DNA from: Sphingopyxis sp.
GTDB taxonomy: Bacteria > Pseudomonadota > Alphaproteobacteria > Sphingomonadales > Sphingomonadaceae
Length of the DNA stretch: 64,000 nucleotides
Assembly (NCBI GenBank): GCA_017745175.1
Contig: JAGHZY010000003.1
Location: forward strand, 1-64,000
Direction of reading: 5' to 3'
Shown: positions 47,357-56,302 of the stretch, in pieces
How positions within the stretch are numbered: the stretch's first letter is position 1
Layout: every line of letters begins with the position of its first letter
The notes under the pieces: model-generated
Database searches by the model: none
The model's input: only the letters and a program-made list of their open reading frames with translations
Told to the model about the DNA's origin: nothing
Program-made: the position numbers and the translations under genes

Positions 47357-48115
47357 TCATTCTTCCCATTCCATATTGCCGCTCACAGCGATGATCTCGC
47401 CGGTGATCTTCTTGCCGGCGTCCGAGGTGATGAATTCGACCATGTCGGCGAACTCGGAGAGCTCGACCTTGCAGCGCAGCGACACATATTTGAGATAGTC
47501 GTTCTCGATGTCGTCGAAGCTGCGCCCCGTCGCGTCGACATTACGCTGGACGATGAAGCGGAAGCGGTCGTTGTTGATGATGCCGGGCAGGATCGCGTTG
47601 ACGCGGATGCACGACGGGCCGAGTTCGCGCGCGCTGTTCTTCGTCAGCCCCTCGACCCCTGCCTTCGACGCGATATAGGGCGCGCGAAACGGAATGCCGG
47701 TGCGCGTCGAACAGGTCGAGAAGTTGACGATCGAACCGCCGCCATTGGCCTTCAGCATCGGCACCGCGCGCTTCATCGTATAGAACATGCCCGACAGGTT
47801 GACCGCGATCGTCTTGTCCCACTCATCCTCGTCGATATCCTCGATCGCGGCGCGCGGGCCCGCCATGCCGACGACATTGACGAGGATCGTGAGGTCGCCG
47901 ACATGCGCGCGCACATCGTCGAACAGCGTGTCGACCCCGGCGCGCACACCGACGTCGGTGACGCTGCCGCTCATTCCCGGATTCGCCGCCAGCGTCGCGG
48001 CGACCGCATCGCCGCGCACGTCGCAGATATGCACCTTTGCGCCCTTTTGCAGGAAACGCTCGGCAATCGCGCGGCCGACACTGTCGCCCGCTCCCGTAAC
48101 CAGCACTCGTTCCAT
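47357..48115 (-). CDS. Short-chain dehydrogenase/reductase
   Basis: This is a classical SDR of 252 residues with VLVTGAGDSVGRAIAERF (cofactor), the catalytic serine in NFSTCSTRTGI, and YIASK with the Tyr-Lys pair. An acidic residue after the second strand (CDVRG) suggests NAD(H) preference. Upstream of BKACE, it could oxidise a beta-hydroxy acid to the beta-keto acid that BKACE cleaves. It lies 16 bp after the thioesterase gene. The pathway role is inferred from context only. Confidence 0.85.
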   Translation of the reverse strand: MERVLVTGAGDSVGRAIAERFLQKGAKVHICDVRGDAVAATLAANPGMSGSVTDVGVRAGVDTLFDDVRAHVGDLTILVNVVGMAGPRAAIEDIDEDEWDKTIAVNLSGMFYTMKRAVPMLKANGGGSIVNFSTCSTRTGIPFRAPYIASKAGVEGLTKNSARELGPSCIRVNAILPGIINNDRFRFIVQRNVDATGRSFDDIENDYLKYVSLRCKVELSEFADMVEFITSDAGKKITGEIIAVSGNMEWEE

Positions 48116-48131
48116 GAAATCTCCCTTGCGT

Positions 48132-48593
48132 TCAGTTCGTTTCGGCCGGCAGCATCAACTGCCCGGCGATGGCGCGTTCGCGGTCGGACAAGGGCGTCGC
48201 CCTGCGCGCGTCGAGGTCGAAGCGGACGGTGACGCCTTCCAATATGGTGCAGGCGGCCGCATCGGGGCGCCGCGACAGGATCGTCCGGTGCCGGATCGAC
48301 GAGCGCCCGACCGACAGGATGCCGCTCGTGAGGATCAGCAGATCGCCCGCGACCAGTTCCTGAAGATAGCGAATCTCGTGCGAGACATCGGCCCAGCCCG
48401 CACGGCGGCCGTCGACCTCGCCCGCCGCGGGGCCGAAAAAGCCGAGCAGATGATAAACGGCATTGTCGAGCAGCGGCACCTGATGCTGCACCGACATGTG
48501 ACCCATCGCGTCGCAATGCCACGGAAAGACGACTCCGCGAAAGGTTTCAACGGGCACGCTTCCCACTGATTCTACGGTGATTTCGGGTTCCAT
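48132..48593 (-). CDS. Thioesterase of the hotdog (4HBT) fold
   Basis: The 153-residue product has the hotdog pattern with FPWHCDAMGHMSVQHQVPLLDNAVYHLL, in which the Asp/His region matches 4HBT-type active sites, and DVSHEIRYLQELVAGDLL. Similar thioesterases in carnitine clusters release the free acid from the CoA ester made by BKACE. The start MEPEITVE at 48593 has AAGG about seven bases upstream. It is the first gene of the six-gene minus-strand operon and is divergent from a TonB receptor gene. Confidence 0.82.
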   Translation of the reverse strand: MEPEITVESVGSVPVETFRGVVFPWHCDAMGHMSVQHQVPLLDNAVYHLLGFFGPAAGEVDGRRAGWADVSHEIRYLQELVAGDLLILTSGILSVGRSSIRHRTILSRRPDAAACTILEGVTVRFDLDARRATPLSDRERAIAGQLMLPAETN

Positions 48594-48638
48594 GGCGCGC
48601 CTTTCCGTTGCCGATGGCACCGGACTAATCGCCCGCGC

Positions 48639-48671
48639 TTGACTTGTCTACACAGATTATACACAATGTGT
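48639..48671. promoter_or_regulatory. Divergent promoter with GntR-like operator (site 1)
   Basis: A -35-like TTGACT at 48639-48644 and a -10-like CACAAT at 48662-48667 (17-bp spacing) precede the TonB receptor gene. Overlapping the -10 is TATACACAATGTGT at 48658-48671, containing the perfect palindrome ACACA-A-TGTGT. The same motif (11 of 14 bases) recurs at 56303-56316 before the M20 deacylase gene. FCD-type GntR regulators bind short inverted repeats of this kind, and one is encoded at 54215-54973. Binding is inferred. Confidence 0.55.
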
Positions 48672-48726
48672 TCACTGGGTATTCGCACTCTCGTCACAAT
48701 CCATAAAACGTGCAAAAGGGGACAAT

Positions 48727-50853
48727 ATGCGTAGCAAGCTGAAGACTGGATCGGGCCTCGGGGTTCTCTCCGCCCTGTTGTGGACGGTCCCCGCGACCGC
48801 GCAGACGGCCGATGAAGCCGACGGCGCCGACGGCGCGAACGAAATTGTGGTGACCGCGCAAAAGCGCGAGGAACGGCTCCAGGACGTGCCGATCTCGATC
48901 ACCTCGCTCGGCGGCAAGGATCTCGACGCGCAGGCGAGCGGCGGCGTCTCCGAGGCGCTGCGTTCGGTCGCCGGCATTTCGATCACCAACTCGCCGCAGG
49001 GCGGCGGAACGCAGCTCACGATTCGCGGCGTCGCCGCGAACGGCGCCACGCTCGCGGGGTCGAGCACCTCGGCCTTCTATATCGACTCGGTCCCCTTCGG
49101 GCTCGTGAAGTCGGCGATCCTGCCCGACACCAATGCCTATGACATGTCGCGGATCGAGGTACTGCGCGGGCCGCAAGGCACGCTTTACGGTGCCAACGCG
49201 CTGAACGGCGTCGTGCGCGTCCTCACCAACGACGCCAATCTCGACCGCTTCGAATTCAAGGCGCGCGCCGGCGTCGCGGCGACCGAAGGCGGCGACCAGA
49301 GCTATCGCGGCGACATGGCGGTCAATATCCCGCTCGTCGAGGACAAGCTTGGCCTCCGCATCGTCGGCGGCTTCGAAAGCGCCGGCGGCTGGATCGACCA
49401 GCCCGCGCGCGGCGTCAAAAATGCCAACGACAGCCGCTCGCGCAACGTCCGCATCAAGCTCAACGGCCAGCCGACCGACGAGTTGAGCTTCGGCCTGTCG
49501 GCATGGATTTCGCGCATCGATCAGGATGCGCCCGCCTATGCCAATGACGACGGCAATCAGCTGACCACCGTGCCGTTGCCGCAGAAGCTGAACTATGACG
49601 CGTTCAGCGCCAAACTCGGCTACGATTTCGGTGCCTTCGAGGTGTCGAGCGCAACGAGCTATCTCAAATTCACCAATCTCAGCGAGCGCGACTATACCAA
49701 TCTCGCCGCCAACCAGACGCTCCACACCGAAATCAGCTCGAAAATCTTCACCGAAGAACTGCTGGTCAATTCGACCGGCGGCGGCGACTGGCGCTGGTCG
49801 GTCGGCGGCTTCTACCGCGACGCGTCCGACCTTTTGCACCAGACTTTGTTTGTCCTTCCCGCACCGATCAACTTCAGGGACAAGTCGCGCTCGTTCGCGG
49901 CCTTCGGCGAAGTCACGCGCAGCTTCATGGACGGTACGCTCGAAGTCACCGGCGGACTGCGCTATTTCAAGGATCGCGTGACCCAGATCGAGCTCACACC
50001 GACCACGGGCAACCCCGCGCAGCCGCTCGCACGCCGCACCGACACTTTCGACGCGGTGACCCCGCGCGCGGTGATCACCTGGCTGCCGAGCCGGCGGTTC
50101 ACCGCTTACGCCTCCTATTCGCAAGGCTTCCGCAGCGGCTTCAACCAGAGCCCGACGATCATCCGCACCGCACCTGGTATCCCGCCGGTGAAGGCCGACC
50201 GCCTGTCGAACTATGAGGTCGGCGCCAAGGGCAGCCTGCTCGGCGGCGCGCTCACCTTCGATGCCGCGCTCTATTATATCGACTGGAAGGATATTCAGCA
50301 GAATCTGAACGTCGATATCAATGGCGTGGTGTTCGCGGCGTCGGTCAACGGTCCGAAAGCGAGCGGCCTCGGCGCCGACCTCGCGCTGACCGCGCGCCCG
50401 GTCGAAGGGCTCGACATCGGCGGCACCTTCAGCTGGAACGGCCTCGACCTGTCGGGTCCGATCGTCACGCAGACCGCCGGCGGCCCCGTCACCCTCTACA
50501 ACAAGGGCGACCGGCTCGCCTTCTCGCCCGAATATACGGCGAGCGGTTTCCTCGACTATCGCTTCCCGGTCGGAAGTGCCGGCCTGAAAGGCGTGCTGTC
50601 GGGATCGCTGACCTATCGCTCGAAGATTCCCGCGCGCCTGCTCGTCGCGGGCGCCGCACGGGGTTTCATCAGCGATGCGCCCCTGCTCGCCCGGGGGAGC
50701 ATCGGGCTCGAATCGCCCGACAACTGGACCGCATCGCTGTACGTCGAAAATATCGGCAACTGGGACGGCATCACCCAGCCCCCGACGGATATCAGCCAGC
50801 AGTACCGTGTGCGTCCCCGCACCTTCGGCCTGCAGTTCGAATTCCGCTATTGA
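48727..50853 (+). CDS. TonB-dependent receptor of the catabolic locus
   Basis: The 708-residue outer-membrane receptor has a signal peptide (ending ATAQ), EIVVTAQKREERLQDVPISI, LTIRGVA, SRIEVLRGPQGTLYGANALNG, and a barrel ending FGLQFEFRY. AAAAGGGG precedes the ATG. It is divergent from the thioesterase/BKACE/AcnX operon and upstream of S9 peptidase and MFS genes, so it probably imports the locus substrate across the outer membrane. Confidence 0.92.
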   Translation: MRSKLKTGSGLGVLSALLWTVPATAQTADEADGADGANEIVVTAQKREERLQDVPISITSLGGKDLDAQASGGVSEALRSVAGISITNSPQGGGTQLTIRGVAANGATLAGSSTSAFYIDSVPFGLVKSAILPDTNAYDMSRIEVLRGPQGTLYGANALNGVVRVLTNDANLDRFEFKARAGVAATEGGDQSYRGDMAVNIPLVEDKLGLRIVGGFESAGGWIDQPARGVKNANDSRSRNVRIKLNGQPTDELSFGLSAWISRIDQDAPAYANDDGNQLTTVPLPQKLNYDAFSAKLGYDFGAFEVSSATSYLKFTNLSERDYTNLAANQTLHTEISSKIFTEELLVNSTGGGDWRWSVGGFYRDASDLLHQTLFVLPAPINFRDKSRSFAAFGEVTRSFMDGTLEVTGGLRYFKDRVTQIELTPTTGNPAQPLARRTDTFDAVTPRAVITWLPSRRFTAYASYSQGFRSGFNQSPTIIRTAPGIPPVKADRLSNYEVGAKGSLLGGALTFDAALYYIDWKDIQQNLNVDINGVVFAASVNGPKASGLGADLALTARPVEGLDIGGTFSWNGLDLSGPIVTQTAGGPVTLYNKGDRLAFSPEYTASGFLDYRFPVGSAGLKGVLSGSLTYRSKIPARLLVAGAARGFISDAPLLARGSIGLESPDNWTASLYVENIGNWDGITQPPTDISQQYRVRPRTFGLQFEFRY

Positions 50854-50906
50854 GTCTGTATCGGGGGCCGGAGCAATCCGGCCCCCCGTTTTCAAAAGGT
50901 TTGCCC

Positions 50907-52913
50907 GTGCCCTCCCCCGATAGCGATCTCTCCTCTTCCGCCAACGCCATCGAAACGCAGGTACGCGATTATTTCGAGCGCCTCTATCGCCCCGGTACCG
51001 CGCAATTTCACGGCATAGTCCATGTCGCGGCGAACCCGGCGAGCGGCGTGATCGCCTTTTCGGGTCCGATGATGCGCGCCGGCGGCGGCTTCCCGATCAC
51101 GCGTGTCGGCCTTCTCGCTCCCGATGGCGCAGTCACGCTTCTCGGCAGCGACGATGCGAACGACAGCCAGCCGAAATGGTCGCCCGACGGCACGCGGCTC
51201 GCCTTTCTGTCGGACCGCGACCATGGCGCGGGCAATTTCCAGCTGATGATCGCATCGGCCGACGCACCCGATGTCGCCGCCGCACCCGCCGCCCTTGTCG
51301 GCGAGGCCATCGAGAGTTTCGTCTGGGCCGCGGATGGCCGCCATATCCTGCTCCAGAGCGCCGACGCCGGCGCCGATGCTGCGGGATCGGCAGCGACGGC
51401 ACGCGTCGGCGGCGGCGAACGCGGCGGCGAGCGCCCCTCGTGGATGCCGACCGTCGAAACGGGCGGCCACGACGGCCTGTGGCGCCATGCCCATATCCTC
51501 GACATCGAAAGCGGCGCGCTCGCGCGCGTCGGCGCCGACGGCCAGAATGTGTGGGAGGCCGACTGGTGCGGTCCCGATGCGGTCGTCGCCATTATCTCGG
51601 CCAGCCCGACCGAAGGCGGCTGGTACCAGACCGAAATCGCGATCGCGCCCGCTGCGGGCGGCGCCTTCGAATGTTTCGCCGAAGTCGGGGTCGAACTCGC
51701 CGGAGTGACCGCGTCGCCCGATGGCAAGAAGATCGCGGTGATCGAAGGACGCTTCCACCGCACCGTCCAGCTCGGCTCGCTCATCCTCTACGACCGCGCG
51801 ACCGGCGCGGCGCGCGAGCCCGATATCGGCGCGCAGGTCTCCGCGCTCGCCTGGCGCGACGCGAACCGCCTCTTTTTTTCCGGCTTCGCCGCACCCGGGT
51901 CGGTCGCGGGAACGCTCGATATCGCGAACGATACCGCCTCGATCGAGTGGCGCGCATCGGGCACCGCGGGCCGCAAGGTGCCCCATGCAATCCCCGAAGG
52001 GCACAATGCCGTTCTTGTCCCTGGCCATGCCTTCGACCGCTATCCCTATCTCGCGCGCTCGACCGCTGCGGGCGAGCAGATGCTGCTCGACCTCACCCCG
52101 CCCGACCTCGCGCCGGTTCAGGCGCGGATGAAACCGGCCGAGGTCGTACGCTGGCAGGGCCGCGACGGGCTCGACATCCTCGGCTATCTCGCAATGCCCG
52201 AGGGGGTCGAACGCCCGCCGCTCGTCGCGTTCATCCACGGCGGCCCCTCGCACCTGTTTCGCGACAGCTGGAGCTTCGACAATCCGCTCGCGGCGCTGCT
52301 CGTCAGTTCGGGCTATGCGGTGCTCTTCCCCAATCCGCGCGGCAGTTCGGGGCGCGGACTCGATTTCGCTTCGCGCGTGATCGGCGACATGGCGGGCGAG
52401 GATACGCACGATATATTGGCGGGGATCGACCATGTCATCGCCAACCACCCGGTCGACGGCAGCCGGCTGTTCGTCACCGGCGGCAGCTATGGCGGTTTCA
52501 TGACCACCTGGCTCGTCGGCCAGACGGGGCGTTTTCAGGCGGCGTGCGCGATCGCGCCGCTGACCGACATGCGCAGCCAGTATTTCACCGCGCACCATCC
52601 CGAATTCCTGTCGCTCTATTCGGAAGGCGATCCCTATGACGTCGGCGGCACCTTCGACCAGCGAAGCCCGCTCGCGCATGCGAACAAGGTCACGACCCCG
52701 ACGCTGCTGATCGCGGGCGAAATGGACAAGACCACCCCGCCCGCACAAGCCGTGCAGTTCCATCACGCGCTCGTCCTCGGCGATGTGCCGACCGAGCTGG
52801 TGCTTTATCCCGAAGAAGGCCATGCCGCGGCGCGCTATGAAGCGCAGATCGATCAAGGAACGCGCGTGCTGCGCTGGTTCGCCCGTTGGGAAGGCCGCAA
52901 TGGCGGTCGCTAG
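50907..52913 (+). CDS. S9 family serine peptidase (prolyl oligopeptidase/acylaminoacyl-peptidase type)
   Basis: The 668-residue protein has an N-terminal beta-propeller (repeats such as PKWSPDGTRLAFLSD) and a C-terminal alpha/beta-hydrolase. The catalytic serine is in GGSYGGFMTTW, the aspartate in AGEMDKTTPP and the histidine in EEGHAA. No signal peptide is visible, so it is probably cytoplasmic. The GTG at 50907 has AAAAGG seven bases upstream. It follows the receptor gene by 53 bp and overlaps the MFS gene by 14 bp. It would process an imported peptide or N-acyl peptide. Confidence 0.92.
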   Translation: MPSPDSDLSSSANAIETQVRDYFERLYRPGTAQFHGIVHVAANPASGVIAFSGPMMRAGGGFPITRVGLLAPDGAVTLLGSDDANDSQPKWSPDGTRLAFLSDRDHGAGNFQLMIASADAPDVAAAPAALVGEAIESFVWAADGRHILLQSADAGADAAGSAATARVGGGERGGERPSWMPTVETGGHDGLWRHAHILDIESGALARVGADGQNVWEADWCGPDAVVAIISASPTEGGWYQTEIAIAPAAGGAFECFAEVGVELAGVTASPDGKKIAVIEGRFHRTVQLGSLILYDRATGAAREPDIGAQVSALAWRDANRLFFSGFAAPGSVAGTLDIANDTASIEWRASGTAGRKVPHAIPEGHNAVLVPGHAFDRYPYLARSTAAGEQMLLDLTPPDLAPVQARMKPAEVVRWQGRDGLDILGYLAMPEGVERPPLVAFIHGGPSHLFRDSWSFDNPLAALLVSSGYAVLFPNPRGSSGRGLDFASRVIGDMAGEDTHDILAGIDHVIANHPVDGSRLFVTGGSYGGFMTTWLVGQTGRFQAACAIAPLTDMRSQYFTAHHPEFLSLYSEGDPYDVGGTFDQRSPLAHANKVTTPTLLIAGEMDKTTPPAQAVQFHHALVLGDVPTELVLYPEEGHAAARYEAQIDQGTRVLRWFARWEGRNGGR

Positions 52914-54198
52914 TCCGCCCCCCGCCGCAGCGGGCGGCGGCGCGGCGCATCTCTATACCCCGGCGCGCCGCTGGACCTTCCTCGCGATCCTGTTTCTGGT
53001 CGGCGCGTCGAGTTCGATCGACCGCGTCGTCATCTCGGTGCTGCTCGAACCGATCAAGCACGAGTTCCAGGTTTCCGACACCCAGCTCGGCCTGCTGAGC
53101 GGCCTGTCCTTCGCGCTGCTCTATTCCGCCTTCGGTCTGCCGATCGCGCGCTTTGCCGATCGCGGCAACCGCAAGAAGCTGATCGCGGTCGCGATTTCGG
53201 TGTGGAGCCTCATGACGGTGCTGTGCGCAGCAGCCGCAAGCTTCTGGCAGCTCCTGCTCGCACGCATCGGCGTCGGGGTGGGAGAAGCGGGCGCCACCCC
53301 GCCCGCCCAGTCGCTGATCGTCGATTATTTCCCGACCGCGCAGCGCGCCCGCGCCATCGGTATTTTCGCGACATCGGGAACCGTAGGCTATCTGATCGGC
53401 CTGTCGGCCGGATCGCAGCTCGTCGCCGCCCACGGCTGGCGCACAACGCTCGTCGCCTTTGGCCTGCCGGGCCTCCTGATCGCCGCGCTCGTCTGGTGGG
53501 TCCTCGATGAGCCGCGTCAGCGCGTCGACGCCGCGGTGCCGCGCGCCAGCACCGAGGATTTGCGCACTTCGGTGGGGCGCCTCGCCGCGAAGCGCTCGTT
53601 CGTGCTGATGCTCGCGGGCTTCACCCTCTATCATTTCGCCGCCTATGGCTCGCTCGTCTTCGTCCCTTCCTATCTCGTGCGCGTGATCGAAAGCCCGATC
53701 GAACAGGCAGGCCTCTATTACGGCGCCACCTCGGCGCTCGCGGTGCTGATGGGCAGCCTCGCCGGCGGCGCAATCCAGGACGCGCTGTCGCGGCGCGATC
53801 CGCGCTGGATCATCCGCTTTCCTGCCATCGCCTTCGGCCTCGCGGCGGTGCCCAATTGCGCGATGTTCCTGATCGACGACCTTCCCGCCTTTCTGGTCGT
53901 CAGCACGATCGGCGGCATCCTGCTCTACGCCGCGCTGCCCGCCGCCTTCGCCGCGATCCACGCGGTGTGTGGCAGCGCACGCCGCGCGACGGCGATCGCG
54001 ATCATCCTCTTCTTCGGCAACCTCCTGGGTTTCGGGCTCGGCCCGGTGATTACCGGTGCGCTCAGCGACCATTTCAGCGCGGTCCATGGCCCCGGGGGGC
54101 TGCGCTACGCGCTGATCATCGTCATGGCACTGACCATCCCGACCGCGCTCTTCTTCTACAGCGCGAGCGGCAGGGTGGCCGAGGATCTGGAGGATTGA
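52900..54198 (+). CDS. Major facilitator superfamily transporter
   Basis: The 432-residue, 12-helix protein has the MFS signature between helices 2 and 3 (GLPIARFADRGNRKKLIAV) and motif GVGVGEAGATPPAQSLIVDYF, typical of spinster-like MFS proteins common in sphingomonad catabolic clusters. It starts within the peptidase gene's end, so the two are coupled. It may move the substrate or product across the inner membrane; direction is unknown. Confidence 0.9.
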   Translation: MAVASPPPAAAGGGAAHLYTPARRWTFLAILFLVGASSSIDRVVISVLLEPIKHEFQVSDTQLGLLSGLSFALLYSAFGLPIARFADRGNRKKLIAVAISVWSLMTVLCAAAASFWQLLLARIGVGVGEAGATPPAQSLIVDYFPTAQRARAIGIFATSGTVGYLIGLSAGSQLVAAHGWRTTLVAFGLPGLLIAALVWWVLDEPRQRVDAAVPRASTEDLRTSVGRLAAKRSFVLMLAGFTLYHFAAYGSLVFVPSYLVRVIESPIEQAGLYYGATSALAVLMGSLAGGAIQDALSRRDPRWIIRFPAIAFGLAAVPNCAMFLIDDLPAFLVVSTIGGILLYAALPAAFAAIHAVCGSARRATAIAIILFFGNLLGFGLGPVITGALSDHFSAVHGPGGLRYALIIVMALTIPTALFFYSASGRVAEDLED

Positions 54199-54204
54199 GG
54201 CCGG

Positions 54205-54227
54205 CGGCCGCGGTTCAGCCGCGGCCG
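54205..54227. terminator. Hairpin between convergent MFS and GntR genes
   Basis: CGGCCGCGG (54205-54213) and CCGCGGCCG (54219-54227) form a perfect 9-bp stem with loop TTCAG. The GntR gene's stop codon lies in the loop, so the hairpin overlaps its 3' end. No T tract is present. Confidence 0.5.
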
Positions 54228-54973
54228 TTCAGCGAAAAATCGGCGGTGCTCGCGCCGGCAACAAAGGTCTTCATCCGCTCGCGAAACTCGTCCGAATGTT
54301 CGTAGACGAGCCGTTCGGCCTCGGCTGCATCGCCGCGACGGATCGCGTCGATCATCTGGTTATGCTGATCGATCACTTCCGAATAACTGGCCAGCGCCGC
54401 GCCGTCCTGACGAAAGGCGAGCAGCGACAGACGCATCACGCCGCGCAGCATTTTCGAGCAGTCGGCGGCCAGAAACCTGTTTCCGCACGCTTGGTTGATC
54501 GCATCGTGAAAGGCCCAGTTCGCCTCGACGATCAGGCGCGGGTCGCGCGTTTCGCTTGCGACCGCGAACTCGCGGTTGCGCTGTTCGAGCAGGTCGAGGT
54601 GGTGCGGCTGGCGGCGCAGCGCCGCCCAGCGCGTCGTCGCGCGCTCATAAAGTTCGAGCGCTTCGAGCACCTGCGGAACCTGATCGAGATCGAGCGGCGC
54701 GACGCGCGCGCCGCGGTTCGGCGCCAGAACGACAAGACTGTCCGACGCCAGCCGGATCAGCGCCTCGCGGATCGGGGTGCGCGAAAAGCCCAGCTCGCGA
54801 CTGAACTGGACCTCGTCCAGCTCGGTATTCGGCGGCAGGTCAAGATTCAGTATCTGCTCGCGCAGCAAGGCATAGACCTTCTGTCCCGAGGACTGACGGG
54901 CGACCTCGTCGCTTATGTCAAGGGCCTCCGCCGCTTCGGCGGATTTATCGGATCTGGTTCGGGCGGCACACAT
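54215..54973 (-). CDS. GntR family transcriptional regulator, FCD subfamily
   Basis: The 252-residue protein has an N-terminal winged helix (VYALLREQILNLDLPPNTELDE, then ELGFSRTPIREALIRLASDSLV at about residues 60-80) and a C-terminal all-helical FCD ligand domain with metal-site histidines (AFHDAIN, VIDQHNQM, YEHSDEF). FCD regulators sense small carboxylates and usually repress nearby catabolic genes. Candidate operators are at 48658-48671 and 56303-56316. It lies 9 bp after the M20 deacylase gene's stop, so they are probably cotranscribed. Confidence 0.92.
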   Translation of the reverse strand: MCAARTRSDKSAEAAEALDISDEVARQSSGQKVYALLREQILNLDLPPNTELDEVQFSRELGFSRTPIREALIRLASDSLVVLAPNRGARVAPLDLDQVPQVLEALELYERATTRWAALRRQPHHLDLLEQRNREFAVASETRDPRLIVEANWAFHDAINQACGNRFLAADCSKMLRGVMRLSLLAFRQDGAALASYSEVIDQHNQMIDAIRRGDAAEAERLVYEHSDEFRERMKTFVAGASTADFSLNGRG

Positions 54974-54982
54974 CGCCGATCT

Positions 54983-56179
54983 CTACTCCGCATGGGTCAT
55001 CGCAATCAACCTCGACATGAAACGAGCGCCTGCCTCGATCTGGGCGATCTCGATATATTCGTCGGGACGGTGCGCCTGGACGATCGAGCCCGGACCGCAG
55101 ATGACCGTCGACATGCCCGCCGTCTGGAACTGCCCGGCTTCGGCGCCATAGGAGACCGCACCGGCTGGTGCCGCGACCTCGCTCAGCATCGCAGCCAGCC
55201 GCTCGGCGGTCCCCTCCTCCTCGCGGCGCAACGGCGGCACTTCGGCGATCGCCCGCACCGTGATTCCGGTTTCGTCGCCCTCGGCATTCAGCCGCGTGCG
55301 CGCATCCTCGACCGCCGCCCGGAAGGGCGCAAGCACGGCGTCGACGTCGCGGTCGGGCACCGTGCGCAGGTCGAAGGTAAAGCGGCATTCGCGCGCGAGG
55401 ATATTCGCTGCGGTACCCCCGTGGATCGTCCCTACCGTCAGCGTCGACCACGGTGGATTGAAACGCGCGTCGCGATAGTCCGCCCGCTCGCTTTCGGCGA
55501 TCTCCGCGAGCACGCCCAATATCCCGATCGCGACCATGTTGGCCGACACGCCCTCGTGGACCAGGCTCGAATGCGCTTCGCGCCCGGTGATGACGACCTC
55601 ATAGAGGTGGATGCCCTTGTGGCTGTTGATGATCGCCATTTCGGTCGGTTCGCCGATGATCGCCGCGACCGGGCGATGCCCTTCCGCCACCAGCGCCTCG
55701 ATCAGGTCGGGTGCGCCGAGGCAGCCGATCTCTTCATCGTAGGAAAAGGCGAGATGGATCGGGCGCGTCATCGTGCGCGGCGTGAAGTACGGCACCGCCG
55801 CGAGCGCCAGCGCGATGAAGCTCTTCATGTCGGCCGTGCCGCGCCCGTAGAGGCGCCCCTCATCCTCTGCGAGCGTGAAGGGATCACGGCTCCAGGGCTG
55901 GCCTTCGACCGGCACGACGTCGGTATGCCCCGACAGCACGATTCCCCGCCCGGCCGATGGACCGATCGTCGCGAGCAAATTTGCCTTGCTACCGTCAGCG
56001 TTCGCAATCCGCCGCGCGGTGACGCCATGCCCCGCCAGATAGGTCTCGACATAATCGATCAGTGCAAGATTCGAACCCGAAGAGGTGGTGTCGAACGCGA
56101 TCAGGCACCCGAGGATATCGATCGCCGACGCGGCGAGCGCGGGGGCAAGATTGTCGTCGTTCCGCGGCGCACCGGTCAT
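54983..56179 (-). CDS. M20 family deacylase (ArgE/DapE/acetylornithine deacetylase-like)
   Basis: The 398-residue metallohydrolase has the zinc ligands in SGHTDVVP, YGRGTADMK (bridging Asp), the catalytic/ligand glutamates in SYDEEIGCLG, IIGEPTEM, and the C-terminal histidine in QAHRPDEY. A dimerisation domain sits in the middle. The ATG at 56179 has a GGGG-rich Shine-Dalgarno; the earlier ATG at 56230 lacks one. Though ArgE-like, it lies with a GntR regulator in a catabolic locus rather than with arginine genes. Removing an N-acyl group from an imported amino acid or dipeptide is therefore plausible. Confidence 0.88.
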   Translation of the reverse strand: MTGAPRNDDNLAPALAASAIDILGCLIAFDTTSSGSNLALIDYVETYLAGHGVTARRIANADGSKANLLATIGPSAGRGIVLSGHTDVVPVEGQPWSRDPFTLAEDEGRLYGRGTADMKSFIALALAAVPYFTPRTMTRPIHLAFSYDEEIGCLGAPDLIEALVAEGHRPVAAIIGEPTEMAIINSHKGIHLYEVVITGREAHSSLVHEGVSANMVAIGILGVLAEIAESERADYRDARFNPPWSTLTVGTIHGGTAANILARECRFTFDLRTVPDRDVDAVLAPFRAAVEDARTRLNAEGDETGITVRAIAEVPPLRREEEGTAERLAAMLSEVAAPAGAVSYGAEAGQFQTAGMSTVICGPGSIVQAHRPDEYIEIAQIEAGARFMSRLIAMTHAE

Positions 56180-56302
56180 CGTCCCCGCCCCTTCGGGCCC
56201 GTCAACGACGCGAGAGACCGTCGCACGCATTTCGTCCGCGCGCGCCGCTCAAAACCCTCTTGCATGAAAACCCCTGTTGCGGATGCCGACGACAAATCAG
56301 TG

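Noticed and set aside
48727..56179. Lasso-peptide biosynthetic locus, suggested by TonB receptor + S9 peptidase + GntR regulator
   Set aside because: No precursor peptide gene and no B or C maturation enzymes are present. The S9 enzyme sits instead with catabolic genes.
54983..56179. Arginine biosynthesis gene argE
   Set aside because: Only the family resemblance supports it. The gene is paired with a GntR/FCD regulator at the edge of a catabolic locus and shares an operator-like site with it.
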